Source: Actinopolyspora xinjiangensis (GTDB taxonomy: Bacteria; Actinomycetota; Actinomycetes; Mycobacteriales; Pseudonocardiaceae). Taken from it: a DNA stretch of 64,000 nt. Below the pieces are notes generated by a model. The model did no database searches. It was not told the DNA's origin and worked only from the letters and a program-made list of their open reading frames with translations. The position numbers and the translations under genes are program-made. Where the stretch lies: NCBI RefSeq assembly GCF_900104475.1, contig NZ_FNJR01000002.1, positions 1 through 64,000 on the forward strand, in the 5' to 3' direction. This document shows, piece after piece, positions 31,225 through 43,125 of the stretch; positions within the stretch are counted from its first letter, which is position 1; each line of letters begins with the position of its first letter.

Positions 31225-31922
31225 TGGCCGCGAAGCTCGACGTCCGCACTCCGGACGGCAAGACCGACGGGCAGGTCGAGCTGCCCGCGGAGCTGTTCGA
31301 CGTGCAGGCGAACGTGCCGCTGATGCACCAGGTCGTGACCGCCCAGCTCGCGGCGGCGCGGCAGGGGACGCACTCGGTCAAGACCCGGGGCGAGGTCTCC
31401 GGCGGTAGCAAGAAGCCGTACCGCCAGAAGGGGACCGGTAACGCCAGGCAGGGCTCGATCCGCGCTCCGCAGTTCGTCGGCGGTGGCACGGTGCACGGCC
31501 CGACCCCCCGGGACTACTCGCAGCGCACCCCCAAGAAGATGAAGGCTGCCGCGCTGCGCGGCGCGCTTTCCGACCGTGCTCGTTCCGAGCAGCTGCACGT
31601 CATCAACCAGGTGACCGCCGGCGACAAGCCTTCCACCAAGGAGGCCAAGGCCGCGCTGCGCAACGTCACCGACGCCCGGAACGTGCTGGTGGTGCTCAAC
31701 CGCACCGAGGAGATCGCGTGGCTGAGCCTGCGCAACCTCCCCCACGTGCACATCATCGACCCCGGTCAGCTGAACACCTACGACGTTCTGGTCAACGACG
31801 ACGTCGTGTTCAGCAAGGAAGCCTTCGAGCGTTTCGTCGCGGAACGGTCTCCGGGTCGTTCGGCCAAGACCGCGGTCACTTCCGACGCGACTTCGAGTCA
31901 GGCTGAGGAGGCAGACCAGTGA
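31224..31922 (+). CDS. rplD: Ribosomal protein uL4
   Basis: 232 aa. ATG 31224 is preferred over GTG 31221 because it overlaps the rplC stop as TGATG. The tunnel-loop region [20 protein letters not shown] is intact; it lines the exit tunnel with uL22, where macrolide resistance changes occur. The C-terminus has a ~25-residue Ser/Ala/Glu tail beyond the E. coli length. In enterobacteria uL4 autoregulates S10; that mechanism is not shown here. Confidence 0.97.
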   Translation: MAAKLDVRTPDGKTDGQVELPAELFDVQANVPLMHQVVTAQLAAARQGTHSVKTRGEVSGGSKKPYRQKGTGNARQGSIRAPQFVGGGTVHGPTPRDYSQRTPKKMKAAALRGALSDRARSEQLHVINQVTAGDKPSTKEAKAALRNVTDARNVLVVLNRTEEIAWLSLRNLPHVHIIDPGQLNTYDVLVNDDVVFSKEAFERFVAERSPGRSAKTAVTSDATSSQAEEADQ

Positions 31923-32218
31923 TCCCCGATCCGCGAGACATCATCATCGCGCCGGTGATCTCGGAGAAGAGCTACGGCCTCATCTCCGAGAACCAGTACA
32001 CGTTCCTGGTGCGCCCGACCTCGAACAAGACCGAGATCAAGATCGCGGTCGAGAAGATCTTCGGCGTGCAGGTCAAGAGTGTCAACACGATCAACCGCCA
32101 GGGCAAGCGCAAGCGGACCCGCACCGGTTTCGGCAAACGCAAGGACACCAAGCGGGCGATCGTGACGCTGTCCCCCGATAGCAAGCCGATCGAGATCTTC
32201 GGTGGTTCGGCCGCCTGA
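31919..32218 (+). CDS. rplW: Ribosomal protein uL23
   Basis: 99 aa from GTG 31919, overlapping rplD by GTGA. The sequence [15 protein letters not shown] is the family N-terminus and the basic loop [19 protein letters not shown] follows. uL23 sits at the tunnel exit and docks trigger factor and SRP. Confidence 0.97.
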   Translation: MIPDPRDIIIAPVISEKSYGLISENQYTFLVRPTSNKTEIKIAVEKIFGVQVKSVNTINRQGKRKRTRTGFGKRKDTKRAIVTLSPDSKPIEIFGGSAA

Positions 32219-32265
32219 CACGGGCGTGCGGAACCGACCGAAGGAGACTGAGGACTGCGATAGAG

Positions 32266-33105
32266 ATGGGCATTCGCAAGTACAAGCCGACGACGGCGGG
32301 TCGTCGCGGTTCGAGCGTGGCCGATTTCTCCGAGATCACCCGATCCCACCCGGAGAAGTCGCTGGTCCGTCCGCTGCACGGTAAGGGCGGCCGGAACGGG
32401 CACGGCAAGATCACCACCCGTCACCAGGGTGGCGGACACAAGCGTGCTTACCGCGTGATCGACTTCCGTCGCAACGACAAGGACGGTGTGCCGGCCAAGG
32501 TCGCGCACATCGAGTACGACCCCAACCGCAGTGCGCGCATCGCGCTGCTGCACTACCGGGACGGCGAGAAGCGCTACATCGTCGCGCCGGACAAGGTCCG
32601 GCAGGGCGACATGGTGGAGAGCGGGCCGCGGGCCGACATCAAGCCCGGCAACAACCTGCCGATGCGCAACATCCCCACCGGTACCGTGATCCACGCCATC
32701 GAGCTCCGTCCCGGTGGCGGAGCGAAGATCGCGCGTTCGGCGGGCACCAGGGTCCAGCTGGTGGCCAAGGAAGGCCCCTACGCCCAGTTGCGGATGCCCT
32801 CGGGCGAGATCCGCAACGTCGATGTCCGCTGCCGGGCCACGGTTGGCGAGGTCGGTAACTCCGAGCACTCCAACATCAACTGGGGCAAGGCGGGTCGTAA
32901 CCGCTGGAAGGGCAAGCGCCCGACCGTCCGCGGTGTCGTCATGAACCCGATCGACCACCCGCACGGCGGTGGTGAGGGACGCACCTCCGGTGGTCGTCAC
33001 CCGGTCAACCCGAAGGGCAAGCCCGAGGGTCGTACCCGCCGTAGCAAGCCCAGTGACAAGCTCATCGTTCGGCGCCGCCGCACCGGTAAGAAGAAGCGGC
33101 GCTGA
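32266..33105 (+). CDS. rplB: Ribosomal protein uL2
   Basis: 279 aa from ATG 32266. It starts [14 protein letters not shown]; the conserved C-terminal segment [16 protein letters not shown] contains the His close to the peptidyl-transferase centre, and a basic tail [11 protein letters not shown]-like ends it. uL2 is required for subunit association. It lies 47 nt after rplW. Confidence 0.98.
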   Translation: MGIRKYKPTTAGRRGSSVADFSEITRSHPEKSLVRPLHGKGGRNGHGKITTRHQGGGHKRAYRVIDFRRNDKDGVPAKVAHIEYDPNRSARIALLHYRDGEKRYIVAPDKVRQGDMVESGPRADIKPGNNLPMRNIPTGTVIHAIELRPGGGAKIARSAGTRVQLVAKEGPYAQLRMPSGEIRNVDVRCRATVGEVGNSEHSNINWGKAGRNRWKGKRPTVRGVVMNPIDHPHGGGEGRTSGGRHPVNPKGKPEGRTRRSKPSDKLIVRRRRTGKKKRR

Positions 33106-33123
33106 GCAGGGAGGTAACGACCG

Positions 33124-33405
33124 ATGCCACGTAGCCTGAAGAAGGGCCCGTTCGTGGACGACCACCTGCTCAAGAAGGTGGACGCCCTGAACGAGTCCGG
33201 CAAGAAGACGGTGATCAAGACCTGGTCGCGCCGGTCCACGGTCATTCCGGACATGGTGGGGCACACGATTGCGGTGCACGACGGCCGTAAGCACGTGCCG
33301 GTGTTCATCAGCGAGAACATGGTCGGGCACAAGCTCGGCGAGTTCGCCCCGACCCGCACTTTCAAGGGTCACGTCAAGGAAGACCGGAAGTCTCGCCGCC
33401 GCTGA
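33124..33405 (+). CDS. rpsS: Ribosomal protein uS19
   Basis: 93 aa, start [18 protein letters not shown], with [20 protein letters not shown] and the basic end KEDRKSRRR. It lies in the 30S head near uS13 and the A-site finger bridge. It follows rplB by 18 nt with the Shine-Dalgarno GGGAGG. Confidence 0.97.
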   Translation: MPRSLKKGPFVDDHLLKKVDALNESGKKTVIKTWSRRSTVIPDMVGHTIAVHDGRKHVPVFISENMVGHKLGEFAPTRTFKGHVKEDRKSRRR

Positions 33406-33474
33406 GCGGTTTTGTGACACGAACGAGCCGGATCGTCGCGGGAGTTCGACGATCCGGGGCAAAGGGGTAGCAGG

Positions 33475-33900
33475 ATGAATGCCCGTACCGACGACAGTGC
33501 CGCGGTTGAGAATCCGCGTGCAGTGGCGCGGGCCCGCTTCGTCCGCGTGTCGCCCATGAAGGCGCGCCGCGTGGTCGATCTCATCAGGGGCCGGAGCGCC
33601 AGCGAAGCCCTGGACGTGCTCAAGTTCGCGCCGCAGACCGCCAGTGGTCAGGTGTCGAAGGTGCTCGCCAGTGCGATGGCCAACGCGGAGAACAACAACG
33701 CGCTCGATCCGAGCACGCTGTGGGTACACCGCGCGTATGTGGACGAGGGGCCGACGCTGAAGAGGTTCCGCCCGCGTGCTCAGGGCCGGGCCTTCCGGAT
33801 CCGCAAGCGGACCAGCCACATCACGGTCGAGGTCGAGTCGCGCCAGCCGAAGGGCCAGGGCAAGTCTCGTAAGCGCAGCCAGAAGGGGAGTGCCCGGTAG
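33475..33900 (+). CDS. rplV: Ribosomal protein uL22
   Basis: 141 aa from ATG 33475. The family core [20 protein letters not shown] starts near residue 20; the tunnel beta-hairpin is at [20 protein letters not shown]. The C-terminal tail is basic and Ser/Gly/Lys-rich. It shapes the exit-tunnel constriction with uL4. The stop TAG overlaps the rpsC GTG by one base. Confidence 0.97.
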   Translation: MNARTDDSAAVENPRAVARARFVRVSPMKARRVVDLIRGRSASEALDVLKFAPQTASGQVSKVLASAMANAENNNALDPSTLWVHRAYVDEGPTLKRFRPRAQGRAFRIRKRTSHITVEVESRQPKGQGKSRKRSQKGSAR

Positions 33901-34817
33901 TGGGTCAGAAAATCAACCCGCACGGCTTCCGGCTCGGCATCACCACGGACTGGAAGTCGCGCTGGTACGCCGACAAGCAATACGCGGAGTACGTCGCGGA
34001 AGACGTCAAGATCCGCCGTCACCTCTCCAGCGGGATGGAGCGCGCCGGGATCTCGAAGGTGGAGATCGAGCGCACCCGCGAGCGGGTGAGGGTGGACATC
34101 CACACCGCCCGGCCGGGCATCGTCATCGGCCGTCGCGGTGCGGAGGCGGACCGCATCCGCGGTTCGCTGGAGAAGCTGACCGGCAAGCAGGTTCAGCTCA
34201 ACATTCTCGAGGTCAAGAACTCCGAGGCCGACGCTCAGCTGGTCGCGCAGGGTATCGCCGAGCAGCTGTCGAACCGGGTCTCCTTCCGCAGGGCCATGCG
34301 TAAGGGCATCCAGTCGGCGATGCGCTCTTCCCAGGTCAAGGGAATCCGAGTGCAGTGCAGTGGCAGGCTCGGCGGTGCCGAGATGTCCCGTTCGGAGTTC
34401 TACCGCGAGGGACAGGTGCCGCTGCACACGCTGCGTGCGGACATGGACTACGGGTTCTTCGAGGCTCGCACGACCTTCGGCCGCATCGGTGTGAAGGTCT
34501 GGATCTACAAGGGCGAGCTCATCGGCGGCCTGAAGCAGAAGCAGCAGGAGTCCGAGGTGCGCCCGCCGCGCGGTGAGGGCGGCGGTGGTGGCCGCGAGGG
34601 CGGTCGCGGTGGCCGTTCCGAGCGTGGTGGCCGTCGTCGTTCGGGTGCTTCCGGCACCACGAACGTGGGTACCGAGGGTGGCCGTGCCGCCGCGAAGGGC
34701 GGAAAGTCCGGTGGCTCCGCGGAGAGCCCGCAGCAGGAGCAGACGGCGACGGATGCCGCCGCCGCGAACGCTCCGGCTGTCAGCGAGCCGCACGCTGATG
34801 AGAAGACGGAGGACTGA
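33900..34817 (+). CDS. rpsC: Ribosomal protein uS3 with long RGG-like tail
   Basis: 305 aa from GTG 33900, against 233 in E. coli. Residues 1-215 are ordinary uS3: [12 protein letters not shown], the KH motif [13 protein letters not shown], and [19 protein letters not shown]. The last ~85 residues are an extension, first Gly/Arg-rich ([18 protein letters not shown]) then Ala/Ser/Glu-rich and acidic at the end. Long tails occur in other actinobacteria, but this one is arranged like an RNA-binding RGG segment. uS3 forms the mRNA entry helicase site. Confidence 0.97.
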   Translation: MGQKINPHGFRLGITTDWKSRWYADKQYAEYVAEDVKIRRHLSSGMERAGISKVEIERTRERVRVDIHTARPGIVIGRRGAEADRIRGSLEKLTGKQVQLNILEVKNSEADAQLVAQGIAEQLSNRVSFRRAMRKGIQSAMRSSQVKGIRVQCSGRLGGAEMSRSEFYREGQVPLHTLRADMDYGFFEARTTFGRIGVKVWIYKGELIGGLKQKQQESEVRPPRGEGGGGGREGGRGGRSERGGRRRSGASGTTNVGTEGGRAAAKGGKSGGSAESPQQEQTATDAAAANAPAVSEPHADEKTED

Positions 34818-34820
34818 CAA

Positions 34821-35240
34821 GTGCTCGTCCCACGCAAGGTCAGGTGGCGCAAGAGCCACGCGCCGAAGCGTAAGGGCTTCGCCAAGGGCGGCACCCGGAT
34901 CAACTTCGGCGAGTACGGCATCCAGGCGCTGGAACAAGCCTACGTGACCAACCGGCAGATCGAGTCGGCCCGTATCGCGATCACCCGGCACGTCAAGCGT
35001 GGTGGCAAGGTGTGGATCAACATCTTCCCGGACCGCCCGCTGACGAAGAAGCCCGCCGAGACCCGCATGGGTTCGGGTAAGGGTTCGCCGGAGTACTGGA
35101 TCGCCAACGTCAAGCCGGGCCGGGTGGTTTTCGAACTGAACTACCCGAACGAGAAGATCGCTTACGAGGCATTGAGGCGCGCGGTCCACAAGCTTCCGAT
35201 GAAGTGCAAGATCGTGTCCCGCGAGGGTGGTGACTTCTGA
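34821..35240 (+). CDS. rplP: Ribosomal protein uL16
   Basis: 139 aa from GTG 34821 ([19 protein letters not shown]), three bases after the rpsC stop. The tRNA-contacting segment [17 protein letters not shown] is conserved. It organises the A-site region of the 50S subunit. The stop overlaps the rpmC ATG (TGATG). Confidence 0.97.
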   Translation: MLVPRKVRWRKSHAPKRKGFAKGGTRINFGEYGIQALEQAYVTNRQIESARIAITRHVKRGGKVWINIFPDRPLTKKPAETRMGSGKGSPEYWIANVKPGRVVFELNYPNEKIAYEALRRAVHKLPMKCKIVSREGGDF

Positions 35241-35482
35241 TGGCGGCTGGTGTCACCGCTACCGAGCTCCGGGAACTCAACGACGAGGAGCTCGTCTCCC
35301 GGCTGCGTGAATCGAAGGAGGAGCTGTTCAACCTTCGGTTCCAGATGGCTACCGGGCAATTGCAGAACAACCGACGGTTGCGCGTCGTTCGCCGGGACAT
35401 CGCTCGGATCTACACGATCATGCGTGAACGTGAGTTGGGCCTTTCCGTGTCTCCCGAGGGCGCCGAGGAGGGCGCGGCATGA
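35240..35482 (+). CDS. rpmC: Ribosomal protein uL29
   Basis: 80 aa, two-helix protein: [20 protein letters not shown] then [20 protein letters not shown]. The C-terminal ~15 residues ([13 protein letters not shown]) are an acidic extension. It lies near the tunnel exit beside uL23. Overlaps rplP by one base and rpsQ by four. Confidence 0.96.
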   Translation: MAAGVTATELRELNDEELVSRLRESKEELFNLRFQMATGQLQNNRRLRVVRRDIARIYTIMRERELGLSVSPEGAEEGAA

Positions 35483-35757
35483 GCGAAACAGTCACGCAAG
35501 AGCAGCAGCGCAACCAGCGCAAGACCCGTGAGGGCTACGTGGTCTCGGACAAGATGGACAAGACCGTGGTCGTGGCCCTCGAGGACCGCAAGAAGCACCC
35601 GCTCTACGGCAAGATCATGCGCAAGACCACCAAGGTCAAGGCGCACGACGAGAACAACGAAGCGGGTATCGGCGACCGGGTGTTGCTGATGGAGACTCGT
35701 CCGCTGTCGGCCACGAAGCGCTGGCGGTTGGTCGAGATCCAGGAGAAGGCCAAGTAA
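35479..35757 (+). CDS. rpsQ: Ribosomal protein uS17
   Basis: 92 aa from ATG 35479 (overlaps rpmC by ATGA). Segment [20 protein letters not shown] is the family OB-fold start; [20 protein letters not shown] ends it. It is a primary 16S-binding protein. It is the last S10 gene; a strong hairpin follows, dividing S10 from spc. Confidence 0.97.
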   Translation: MSETVTQEQQRNQRKTREGYVVSDKMDKTVVVALEDRKKHPLYGKIMRKTTKVKAHDENNEAGIGDRVLLMETRPLSATKRWRLVEIQEKAK

Positions 35758-35763
35758 CGCCAT

Positions 35764-35793
35764 CCGCGGGGGGCGCCAGCATGCCCCCCGCGG
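35764..35793 (+). terminator. Hairpin separating S10 and spc operons
   Basis: Perfect 11-bp arms: CCGCGGGGGGC (35764-35774) and GCCCCCCGCGG (35783-35793), followed by GTTGTTG. The position, seven bases after rpsQ, fits an intrinsic-like terminator. Downstream are two smaller dyads (GCATGCC/GGCATGC and TCCGCAC/GTGCGGA) in the rplN leader. Confidence 0.65.
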
Positions 35794-35883
35794 GTTGTTG
35801 TGACCGCGCATGCCGGGTCGGAAATCGGGCATGCCAAAGTGTCTCCGCACAGCGGGTGCGGAAACTTAGGGTCAGGAGTAAAG

Positions 35884-36252
35884 GTGATCCAGCAGGAGTC
35901 GCGACTGCGAGTCGCCGACAACACCGGGGCCAAGGAGATCCTCACGATCCGGGTGCTCGGTGGTTCCGGTCGGCGCTACGCGGGGATCGGCGACGTGGTG
36001 GTGGCCACCGTCAAGGAGGCCATACCCGCCGCCGGTGTCAAGCGTGGTGATGTGGTCAAGGCGGTAATCGTCCGCCAGAAGAAGGAGAAGCGTCGTCCGG
36101 ACGGTTCCTACATCCGGTTCGACGAGAACGCCGCCGTCCTGATCAGGCCGGGTGGTGACCCGCGCGGTACCCGTATCTTCGGTCCCGTCGGGCGCGAGCT
36201 GCGTGACAAGAAGTTCATGAAGATCATCTCGCTCGCCCCGGAGGTGCTGTGA
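35884..36252 (+). CDS. rplN: Ribosomal protein uL14
   Basis: 122 aa from GTG 35884 ([20 protein letters not shown]) with the Shine-Dalgarno GGAG; the longer upstream frame is leader. It forms part of an intersubunit bridge and binds RsfS. First spc gene. Its stop overlaps rplX ATG (TGATG). Confidence 0.97.
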   Translation: MIQQESRLRVADNTGAKEILTIRVLGGSGRRYAGIGDVVVATVKEAIPAAGVKRGDVVKAVIVRQKKEKRRPDGSYIRFDENAAVLIRPGGDPRGTRIFGPVGRELRDKKFMKIISLAPEVL

Positions 36253-36566
36253 TGAAGGTGAAGAAGGGCGACACGGTCGTCGTCATCGCCGGTAAGGACA
36301 AGGGTGCCCGGGGCAAGGTCATCCAGGCCTTCCCGGCACGGGAGCGTGTGCTGGTCGAGGGTGTCAACCAGATCAAGAAGCACACGCGCGTCTCGCGCAC
36401 CGAGCGCGGTGCGCAGTCCGGCGGCATCGTGACGCAGGAGGCCCCGATCCACGTCAGCAACATCATGGTCGTGGACTCGGACGGTAAGCCCACCCGCGTC
36501 GGCTACCGCACTGGCGAAGACGGCAAGAAGGTTCGGATCTCTCGCCGCAACGGTAAGGACATCTAA
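36252..36566 (+). CDS. rplX: Ribosomal protein uL24
   Basis: 104 aa from ATG 36252 with the KOW motif [20 protein letters not shown] at the N-terminus. It is an assembly initiator of the 50S subunit. Overlaps rplN by one base; rplE follows after three. Confidence 0.97.
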   Translation: MKVKKGDTVVVIAGKDKGARGKVIQAFPARERVLVEGVNQIKKHTRVSRTERGAQSGGIVTQEAPIHVSNIMVVDSDGKPTRVGYRTGEDGKKVRISRRNGKDI

Positions 36567-36569
36567 CTC

Positions 36570-37145
36570 GTGACTACCACGGAGAAGAACACCGAGAGGA
36601 TTGTCCCGCGGCTGAAGGCCCGCTACCGCGACGAGATCATTCCGGCGCTCAAGCAGGAGTTCGAGTACTCCAACCCGATGCTGGTGCCGGGCTTGGTCAA
36701 GGTCGTCGTCAACATGGGTGTGGGCGATGCCGCGCGGGACAGCAAGCTGATCGAGGGCGCGGTCCGCGACCTCGCCACGATCACCGGCCAGCGTGCCGAG
36801 GTGCGCAGGGCGCGCAAGTCCATCGCGCAGTTCAAGGTCCGCGAGGGCATGCCGATCGGCGCCAGGGCGACGCTGCGCGGCGCCCGGATGTGGGAGTTCG
36901 TGGACCGGCTGGTCAGCATCTCCCTGCCGCGGATCCGGGACTTCCGGGGGCTGTCGCCGAAGCAGTTCGACGGTAACGGCAACTACACGTTCGGTCTCAA
37001 CGACCAGTCGATGTTCCACGAGATCGACCAGGACTCGATCGACCGGTCGCGCGGTATGGACATCACGGTAGTGACAACGGCCACCACCGACGAAGAAGGC
37101 AGGTCGCTGCTGCGGCAGCTGGGCTTCCCGTTCCGGGAACAGTGA
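36570..37145 (+). CDS. rplE: Ribosomal protein uL5
   Basis: 191 aa from GTG 36570. Conserved segments are [20 protein letters not shown] and [19 protein letters not shown]. It binds 5S rRNA and contacts P-site tRNA. No anomaly. Confidence 0.97.
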   Translation: MTTTEKNTERIVPRLKARYRDEIIPALKQEFEYSNPMLVPGLVKVVVNMGVGDAARDSKLIEGAVRDLATITGQRAEVRRARKSIAQFKVREGMPIGARATLRGARMWEFVDRLVSISLPRIRDFRGLSPKQFDGNGNYTFGLNDQSMFHEIDQDSIDRSRGMDITVVTTATTDEEGRSLLRQLGFPFREQ

Positions 37146-37188
37146 CTCGTGGCCGTCGCTGCGGATCGAGACTAGGAGAACTGAGCCG

Positions 37189-37374
37189 ATGGCCAAGAAA
37201 GCACTGATCAACAAGGCGGCGCGCAGGCCGAAGTTCCGGGTGCGTGCCTACACTCGTTGCCAGCGTTGCGGAAGGTCCCGTGCGGTCCTGCGCAAGTTCG
37301 GGCTGTGCCGGATCTGCTTCCGCGAGATGGCTCACGCGGGCGAGTTGCCCGGGGTTAGCAAGTCTTCCTGGTGA
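37189..37374 (+). CDS. rpsN: Ribosomal protein uS14, zinc (type Z) form
   Basis: 61 aa with four zinc-binding cysteines: TRCQRCGRS and GLCRICFRE. This is the short zinc-dependent form; many actinobacteria carry a zinc-independent paralogue elsewhere, used under zinc limitation. The Shine-Dalgarno TAGGAG precedes the ATG. A 234-nt gap separates it from rpsH with no gene I can support. Confidence 0.97.
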   Translation: MAKKALINKAARRPKFRVRAYTRCQRCGRSRAVLRKFGLCRICFREMAHAGELPGVSKSSW

Positions 37375-37608
37375 GGTCGTGACGACGGGACGGCTCTGCC
37401 CGTGGGGGAGCGTCTCGTCACCGGCACCGAAACCAGTGGCTGCAGCCCGGCAACGGCTCGCGACGACAACGGACTGGCCGCGGCGGAACTCTCCGCGAAG
37501 CGGACAGCCAGTACCCCGACTTCGTTTAGGCCAGGGTCCAGACCTGCGGACGTGGGTTCGCGGCATCCGGGCCCGGGGAACCGAACGAGAAAGGTTGACA
37601 GGGTCACC

Positions 37609-38007
37609 ATGACGATGACCGATCCGATCGCAGACATGCTGACACGTCTGCGCAACGGGAGTCGCGCATACCACGACGAGGTCGTGATGCCGCACTCCAA
37701 ACTCAAGGCGAACATCGCCGAAATTCTTCAGCGCGAGGGCTACGTGGCCGGTTCTCGCGAGCAGCAGGGCTCCAAGACCAAGGAACTGGTCGTGGAGCTC
37801 AAGTACGGGCCCAACCGCGAGAAGTCCATCACCGGGCTGCGCCGGGTTTCCAAGCCTGGTCTGCGGGTGTATGCCAAGTCCACGAACCTGCCCAAGGTGC
37901 TGGGGGGACTCGGCATCGCCATCATCTCGACGTCGAGTGGTCTGCAGACGGACCGCCAAGCGATGCGAAACGGTGTGGGCGGGGAAGTCCTCGCCTACGT
38001 CTGGTGA
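37609..38007 (+). CDS. rpsH: Ribosomal protein uS8
   Basis: 132 aa. Start ATG 37609 ([20 protein letters not shown]); the ATG two codons later is also possible. The longer upstream frame lacks family similarity. uS8 binds helix 21 of 16S rRNA and in E. coli represses spc at the uL5 region; that was not tested here. Followed by rplF after 16 nt with AAGGAGGAG. Confidence 0.96.
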   Translation: MTMTDPIADMLTRLRNGSRAYHDEVVMPHSKLKANIAEILQREGYVAGSREQQGSKTKELVVELKYGPNREKSITGLRRVSKPGLRVYAKSTNLPKVLGGLGIAIISTSSGLQTDRQAMRNGVGGEVLAYVW

Positions 38008-38023
38008 AGGAGGAGTTTACGGT

Positions 38024-38563
38024 ATGTCGCGCATCGGGAAGTTGCCGATCACCGTTCCCTCCGGCGTCGATGTGGACATCGACGGCCAGACGGTTACGGT
38101 GAACGGCCCCAAGGGCAAGCTGCAACAACGCATTTCCGAACCGATCAGGGTCGAGAAGGACTCGGACGGCTCGCTGCTGGTGAAGCGGCCGGACGACGAG
38201 CGGGCCAGCCGCTCGCTGCACGGTCTCTCGCGAAGCCTGATCAACAACATGGTCGTCGGGGTCAGCCAGGGCTTCCAGAAGGATCTCGAGATCCAGGGAG
38301 TCGGCTACCGCGTGGTGCAGCGGGGGCAGAACCTGGAGTTCGCCCTCGGCTACAGCCATCCGGTGATCATGGAACCCCCCGAAGGCATCGAGTTCGCCAC
38401 GGACGGCCCCGCCAAACTGTCGGTCAAGGGCGTCGACAAGCAGCTCGTCGGTGAGGTAGCCGCCAGGATCCGCAAGCTGCGTCTGCCCGAGCCCTACAAC
38501 GGCAAGGGTGTGCGCTACGCGGGCGAGAAGATCCGCCGCAAGGTCGGGAAGACGGGTAAGTGA
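38024..38563 (+). CDS. rplF: Ribosomal protein uL6
   Basis: 179 aa from ATG 38024 ([20 protein letters not shown]) with a strong Shine-Dalgarno. The duplicated fold ends with [20 protein letters not shown], the 23S binding segment. It sits near the factor-binding site. Confidence 0.97.
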   Translation: MSRIGKLPITVPSGVDVDIDGQTVTVNGPKGKLQQRISEPIRVEKDSDGSLLVKRPDDERASRSLHGLSRSLINNMVVGVSQGFQKDLEIQGVGYRVVQRGQNLEFALGYSHPVIMEPPEGIEFATDGPAKLSVKGVDKQLVGEVAARIRKLRLPEPYNGKGVRYAGEKIRRKVGKTGK

Positions 38564-38565
38564 CC

Positions 38566-38970
38566 ATGAGCGAGAGCACCACAGCCACCAGGAAGAAGCC
38601 GGTGGGCAAGAGCATCGCGGGCGTGCGTCGCCGTGCCCGCGCCCAGCGGCACGTTCGAATCCGCAAGAAGATCAGCGGCACCCCCCAGCGGCCGCGTCTG
38701 GTCGTCAGCCGCTCCACGAAGCACATCGTCGCGCAGGTCATCGACGACACGATCGGTCACACCCTGGCGGCCGCCTCCACCCACGAGCCCGACATGCGCT
38801 CGTTCGAGGGGACCAAGACGGCCAAGGCCACTCGCGTGGGCGAGCTGGTCGCCCAGCGGGCCGCGCAGGCCGGGGTCGAGAAGGTCGTCTTCGACCGCGG
38901 TGGTCACGACTACCACGGCCGGGTAGCCGCTCTCGCGGATGCCGCACGCGGCGGCGGTCTGGAGTTCTGA
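38566..38970 (+). CDS. rplR: Ribosomal protein uL18
   Basis: 134 aa from ATG 38566. Basic N-terminus ([20 protein letters not shown]) and the conserved end [20 protein letters not shown]. It binds 5S rRNA in the central protuberance. Two bases after the rplF stop. Confidence 0.97.
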   Translation: MSESTTATRKKPVGKSIAGVRRRARAQRHVRIRKKISGTPQRPRLVVSRSTKHIVAQVIDDTIGHTLAAASTHEPDMRSFEGTKTAKATRVGELVAQRAAQAGVEKVVFDRGGHDYHGRVAALADAARGGGLEF

Positions 38971-39034
38971 CAGTGCGCAATTACCACATCGTCGTCGTAC
39001 GAAGGATGACAGCACGTAACGGAAGGGACGCCTG

Positions 39035-39646
39035 ATGCCTGGACGCACTCGGCGTGAAGGCGGTTCGGAATCCGGCGGCAAGGACCGCAAGGACCGCCGC
39101 GACGGTGGCCGTGGCGGGGCGGCCCAGGAAAAATCCCCGCAGTTCGAGCGTGTAGTGACCATCAACCGGGTCGCGAAGGTCGTCAAGGGTGGCCGGCGGT
39201 TCAGCTTCACCGCGCTGGTCGTCTGCGGTGACGGCGACGGCCTCGTCGGTGTTGGCTACGGAAAGGCCAAGGAAGTGCCTTCCGCCATCGCCAAGGGGGT
39301 CGAGGAAGCCAAGAAGAACTACTTCCGCGTACCGCGGGTCGCGGGCACCATCACGCACCCGGTGCAGGGTGAGGACGCGGCGGGCAAGGTGCTGTTGCGC
39401 CCCGCCAGTCCGGGTACCGGTGTCATCGCGGGTGGTCCGGTTCGTGCGGTGCTGGAGTGCGCCGGTGTGCACGACGTGCTGAGCAAGTCGCTGGGCAGCG
39501 GTAACGCCCTCAACATCGTGCAGGCCACGATCACGGCGCTGAAGGAACTCCAGCGTCCCGAGGAGGTCGCGGCTCGCCGTGGTCTCCCGATCGAGGACGT
39601 GGCTCCGGCCCGGATGCTGCGGCAGCGCGCGGGTCAGGAGGTCTGA
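39035..39646 (+). CDS. rpsE: Ribosomal protein uS5
   Basis: 203 aa from ATG 39035. A charged N-terminal extension rich in Gly/Lys/Arg/Asp precedes the core [20 protein letters not shown]. The [15 protein letters not shown] segment is conserved. uS5 contributes to the mRNA entry tunnel and decoding fidelity; spectinomycin-type changes were not seen in VVKGGRR. Confidence 0.97.
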   Translation: MPGRTRREGGSESGGKDRKDRRDGGRGGAAQEKSPQFERVVTINRVAKVVKGGRRFSFTALVVCGDGDGLVGVGYGKAKEVPSAIAKGVEEAKKNYFRVPRVAGTITHPVQGEDAAGKVLLRPASPGTGVIAGGPVRAVLECAGVHDVLSKSLGSGNALNIVQATITALKELQRPEEVAARRGLPIEDVAPARMLRQRAGQEV

Positions 39647-39651
39647 ATCCG

Positions 39652-39834
39652 ATGAGCAAACTCAAGATCACCCAGACGCGGGGCCTCGTCGGCACCAAGC
39701 CCAACCAGCGTGCCGCGATGCGCACCCTCGGGCTTCGTAAGATCGGCCAGGCGGTCGTTCGTCCGAACAGCCCCACGGTTCGTGGTCAGGTCGACACCGT
39801 CGGCCACCTTGTTTCGGTCGAGGAGGTCGAGTAA
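39652..39834 (+). CDS. rpmD: Ribosomal protein uL30
   Basis: 60 aa: [20 protein letters not shown] then [20 protein letters not shown]. This is the bacterial short form. Five bases after rpsE; its stop overlaps the rplO ATG by one base (TAATG). Confidence 0.97.
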   Translation: MSKLKITQTRGLVGTKPNQRAAMRTLGLRKIGQAVVRPNSPTVRGQVDTVGHLVSVEEVE

Positions 39835-40283
39835 TGGCCATCAAGATTCACGATCTGCGGCCCGCCCCCGGCGCCAAGCGGGAGAAGATCAGGGTCGGCC
39901 GTGGTGAAGCCTCCAAGGGCAAGACCGCGGGGCGCGGCACCAAGGGGACCAAGGCCCGCAAGACCGTGGCCCCCGGCTTCGAGGGCGGTCAGATGCCGCT
40001 GCAGATCCGGTTGCCGAAGCTGCGCGGCTTCAGGAACCCGAGCCGGGTCGAGTACCAGGGCATCAACGTCGGCAAGCTGGCCGAGCGCTTCCCGCAGGGC
40101 GGCAAGGTCGGCATCGACGAGCTGATCGCCGCCGGTCTGCTCAAGAAGGGCGAACTCGTCAAGATCCTCGGTGGTGGCGATCTCGATGGGGTGAAACTGG
40201 ACGTGACCGCGCACGCGTTCACGGGCAGCGCCAAGGAGAAGATCGCCGCCGCGGGCGGCAGCACCACCAAGCGGGAGCGCTGA
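39834..40283 (+). CDS. rplO: Ribosomal protein uL15
   Basis: 149 aa. The Gly-rich N-terminus ([20 protein letters not shown], then [14 protein letters not shown]) and [20 protein letters not shown] are typical. It is the last gene of the spc ribosomal run, and a strong terminator lies downstream, so secY probably has its own promoter. Confidence 0.97.
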   Translation: MAIKIHDLRPAPGAKREKIRVGRGEASKGKTAGRGTKGTKARKTVAPGFEGGQMPLQIRLPKLRGFRNPSRVEYQGINVGKLAERFPQGGKVGIDELIAAGLLKKGELVKILGGGDLDGVKLDVTAHAFTGSAKEKIAAAGGSTTKRER

Positions 40284-40357
40284 GTTCGTACGAACCGCCC
40301 GAGGGCGGAGTCGTCTCCCGGTGTTCGTCAACCGGGGCCGCTCGGCGGCTCATCGGT

Positions 40358-40394
40358 TCGGGCCGGTCGACCACTCGGTCGACCGGCCCGATTT
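40358..40394 (+). terminator. Strong terminator after rplO
   Basis: Perfect 15-bp arms: TCGGGCCGGTCGACC (40358-40372) and GGTCGACCGGCCCGA (40377-40391), a 4-base loop, then TTT. A smaller hairpin CCGCCC/GGGCGG lies upstream at about 40297. Confidence 0.8.
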
Positions 40395-40529
40395 CCGTTC
40401 GGAGCCGGTCAGCGGCCTCTCCTCGGGCGATGGACGCCCGTGTGCCGGTTTCCCGGTCGCGAGTCGCGCGGGACGGTGGTTGGGGCACGGGTTTCGCCGG
40501 TCGCGAAGAGTGTCCGAAATGGTCTCCCT

Positions 40530-40616
40530 TTGATCACCGTCGGTGTTGGTCGGATATCGTTTCGTCGCCGTTGTCCGTAGGTGGCTACTGCGGGCGGGGT
40601 GAGTGCTGTTAGAGTC
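40530..40616 (+). promoter_or_regulatory. Candidate promoters of secY-adk-map
   Basis: TTGATC (40530-40535) and TATCGT (40555-40560) have a long 19-base spacer. A second candidate is the extended -10 TGTTAGAGT ending at 40615, without a clear -35. Both lie in the 340-nt stretch between the rplO terminator and secY. Confidence 0.4.
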
Positions 40617-40737
40617 CGTGCGGTGATTCCGTGCCGCACGGTGGTACGGAATCGTTGACGGAATCCAGCCGTGGGCGACTCGTGAGTCGGCCACCGACAT
40701 CGGCCGGTGACTACCGGCTCGCGCACAGGAGGTCTGC

Positions 40738-42048
<1,311 letters not shown>

Positions 42049-42333
42049 GCTCGAAGGAACCCGGCGACGATTTCCGTGGCCGCTGCCGGGCCGGTGGGAC
42101 CGCCTCGGGAGGGGTGCCCCGCCGGGAGTGGTTTCCCACACTTCGGGCGGTGGCCATGGCGAAATCGGCCACGTCGGTTACGGTGTCGATCGCTCGATGT
42201 CCGCGTCGACGGTGCCCGCGCCGGGAGTCGTTCCCGGCCGCGCCGCGGCGCGGACGTGCGATGACAGACGGGACGAAAGAGCCCGCCAACCGGTGGCGTG
42301 AGCCATCATCACGGATTCGGAGGCAGACCCTTG

Positions 42334-42885
42334 GTGCGATTGGTTCTGGTCGGCCCGCCAGGCGCGGGCAAAGGCACCCAAGCGGCCGTGCTGAGTGAAC
42401 ATCTCGCGGTCCCCCACATCTCCAGTGGCGACCTGTTCAGGGAGAACATCGACAACGCCACGCCACTGGGCAAGGAGGCCAAGAGCTACCTCGATGCCGG
42501 AGAACTGGTTCCGGACGAGGTCACCAACGAGATGGTCCGTCAGCGACTCGCCGCCAGTGACGCGGCCGAGGGCTTTCTGCTCGACGGATTCCCGCGTACC
42601 ACCCCGCAGGCCGACGTGCTCGGCAACATCCTCGCCGAGAACGGGATGTCGCTCACCGCTGTGGTGCAGTTCGAGGTTCCCAGGGAGGAGCTGGTCCGCA
42701 GGCTGCTGGACCGCGGTCGCTCGGACGACACCGAGGAGCTCATCCGCCGCAGGTTGGACGTGTACGACTCGGAGACGGCGCCGCTGCTGGACTACTACCG
42801 GGACAAGCTGATCACCATCGACGCCTTCGGCCAGGTCGAGGAGGTCACCTCACGGGCCCTGGAGGCGCTGCGCGCTCGCGCCTGA
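42334..42885 (+). CDS. adk: Adenylate kinase, short-lid form
   Basis: About 183 aa. GTG 42334 is chosen ([16 protein letters not shown]); TTG 42331 would add one residue, and both sit behind GGAGG. The P-loop [12 protein letters not shown]-site [13 protein letters not shown] and [11 protein letters not shown] are present. The lid is the short form ([19 protein letters not shown]) without zinc cysteines. It interconverts AMP + ATP and 2 ADP. The 285-nt gap after secY contains no supportable gene. Confidence 0.96.
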   Translation: MRLVLVGPPGAGKGTQAAVLSEHLAVPHISSGDLFRENIDNATPLGKEAKSYLDAGELVPDEVTNEMVRQRLAASDAAEGFLLDGFPRTTPQADVLGNILAENGMSLTAVVQFEVPREELVRRLLDRGRSDDTEELIRRRLDVYDSETAPLLDYYRDKLITIDAFGQVEEVTSRALEALRARA

Positions 42886-43125
42886 GCGGTTTCCGCTCCG
42901 CGCGGCCGGGGTCGGCCCGGTGCCGAACGGCGGACCCCGGGCCGGGCGCGGTGGTGTGAGGCACCGCGCGTTCGTGGTGGCCCTCGGCTCGCCCGCCGTC
43001 GGGTGTCCCGGCCCTGAGGGGCGCCCGGTCGCGCGGTTCCCCGGCCCGGGCCCGGATTACCCCCGGAATCGTGGTGGGGCGACAATCGTTCGGTGAAGGA
43101 CCGTTGACTTGACGGGAGGGGCGCG

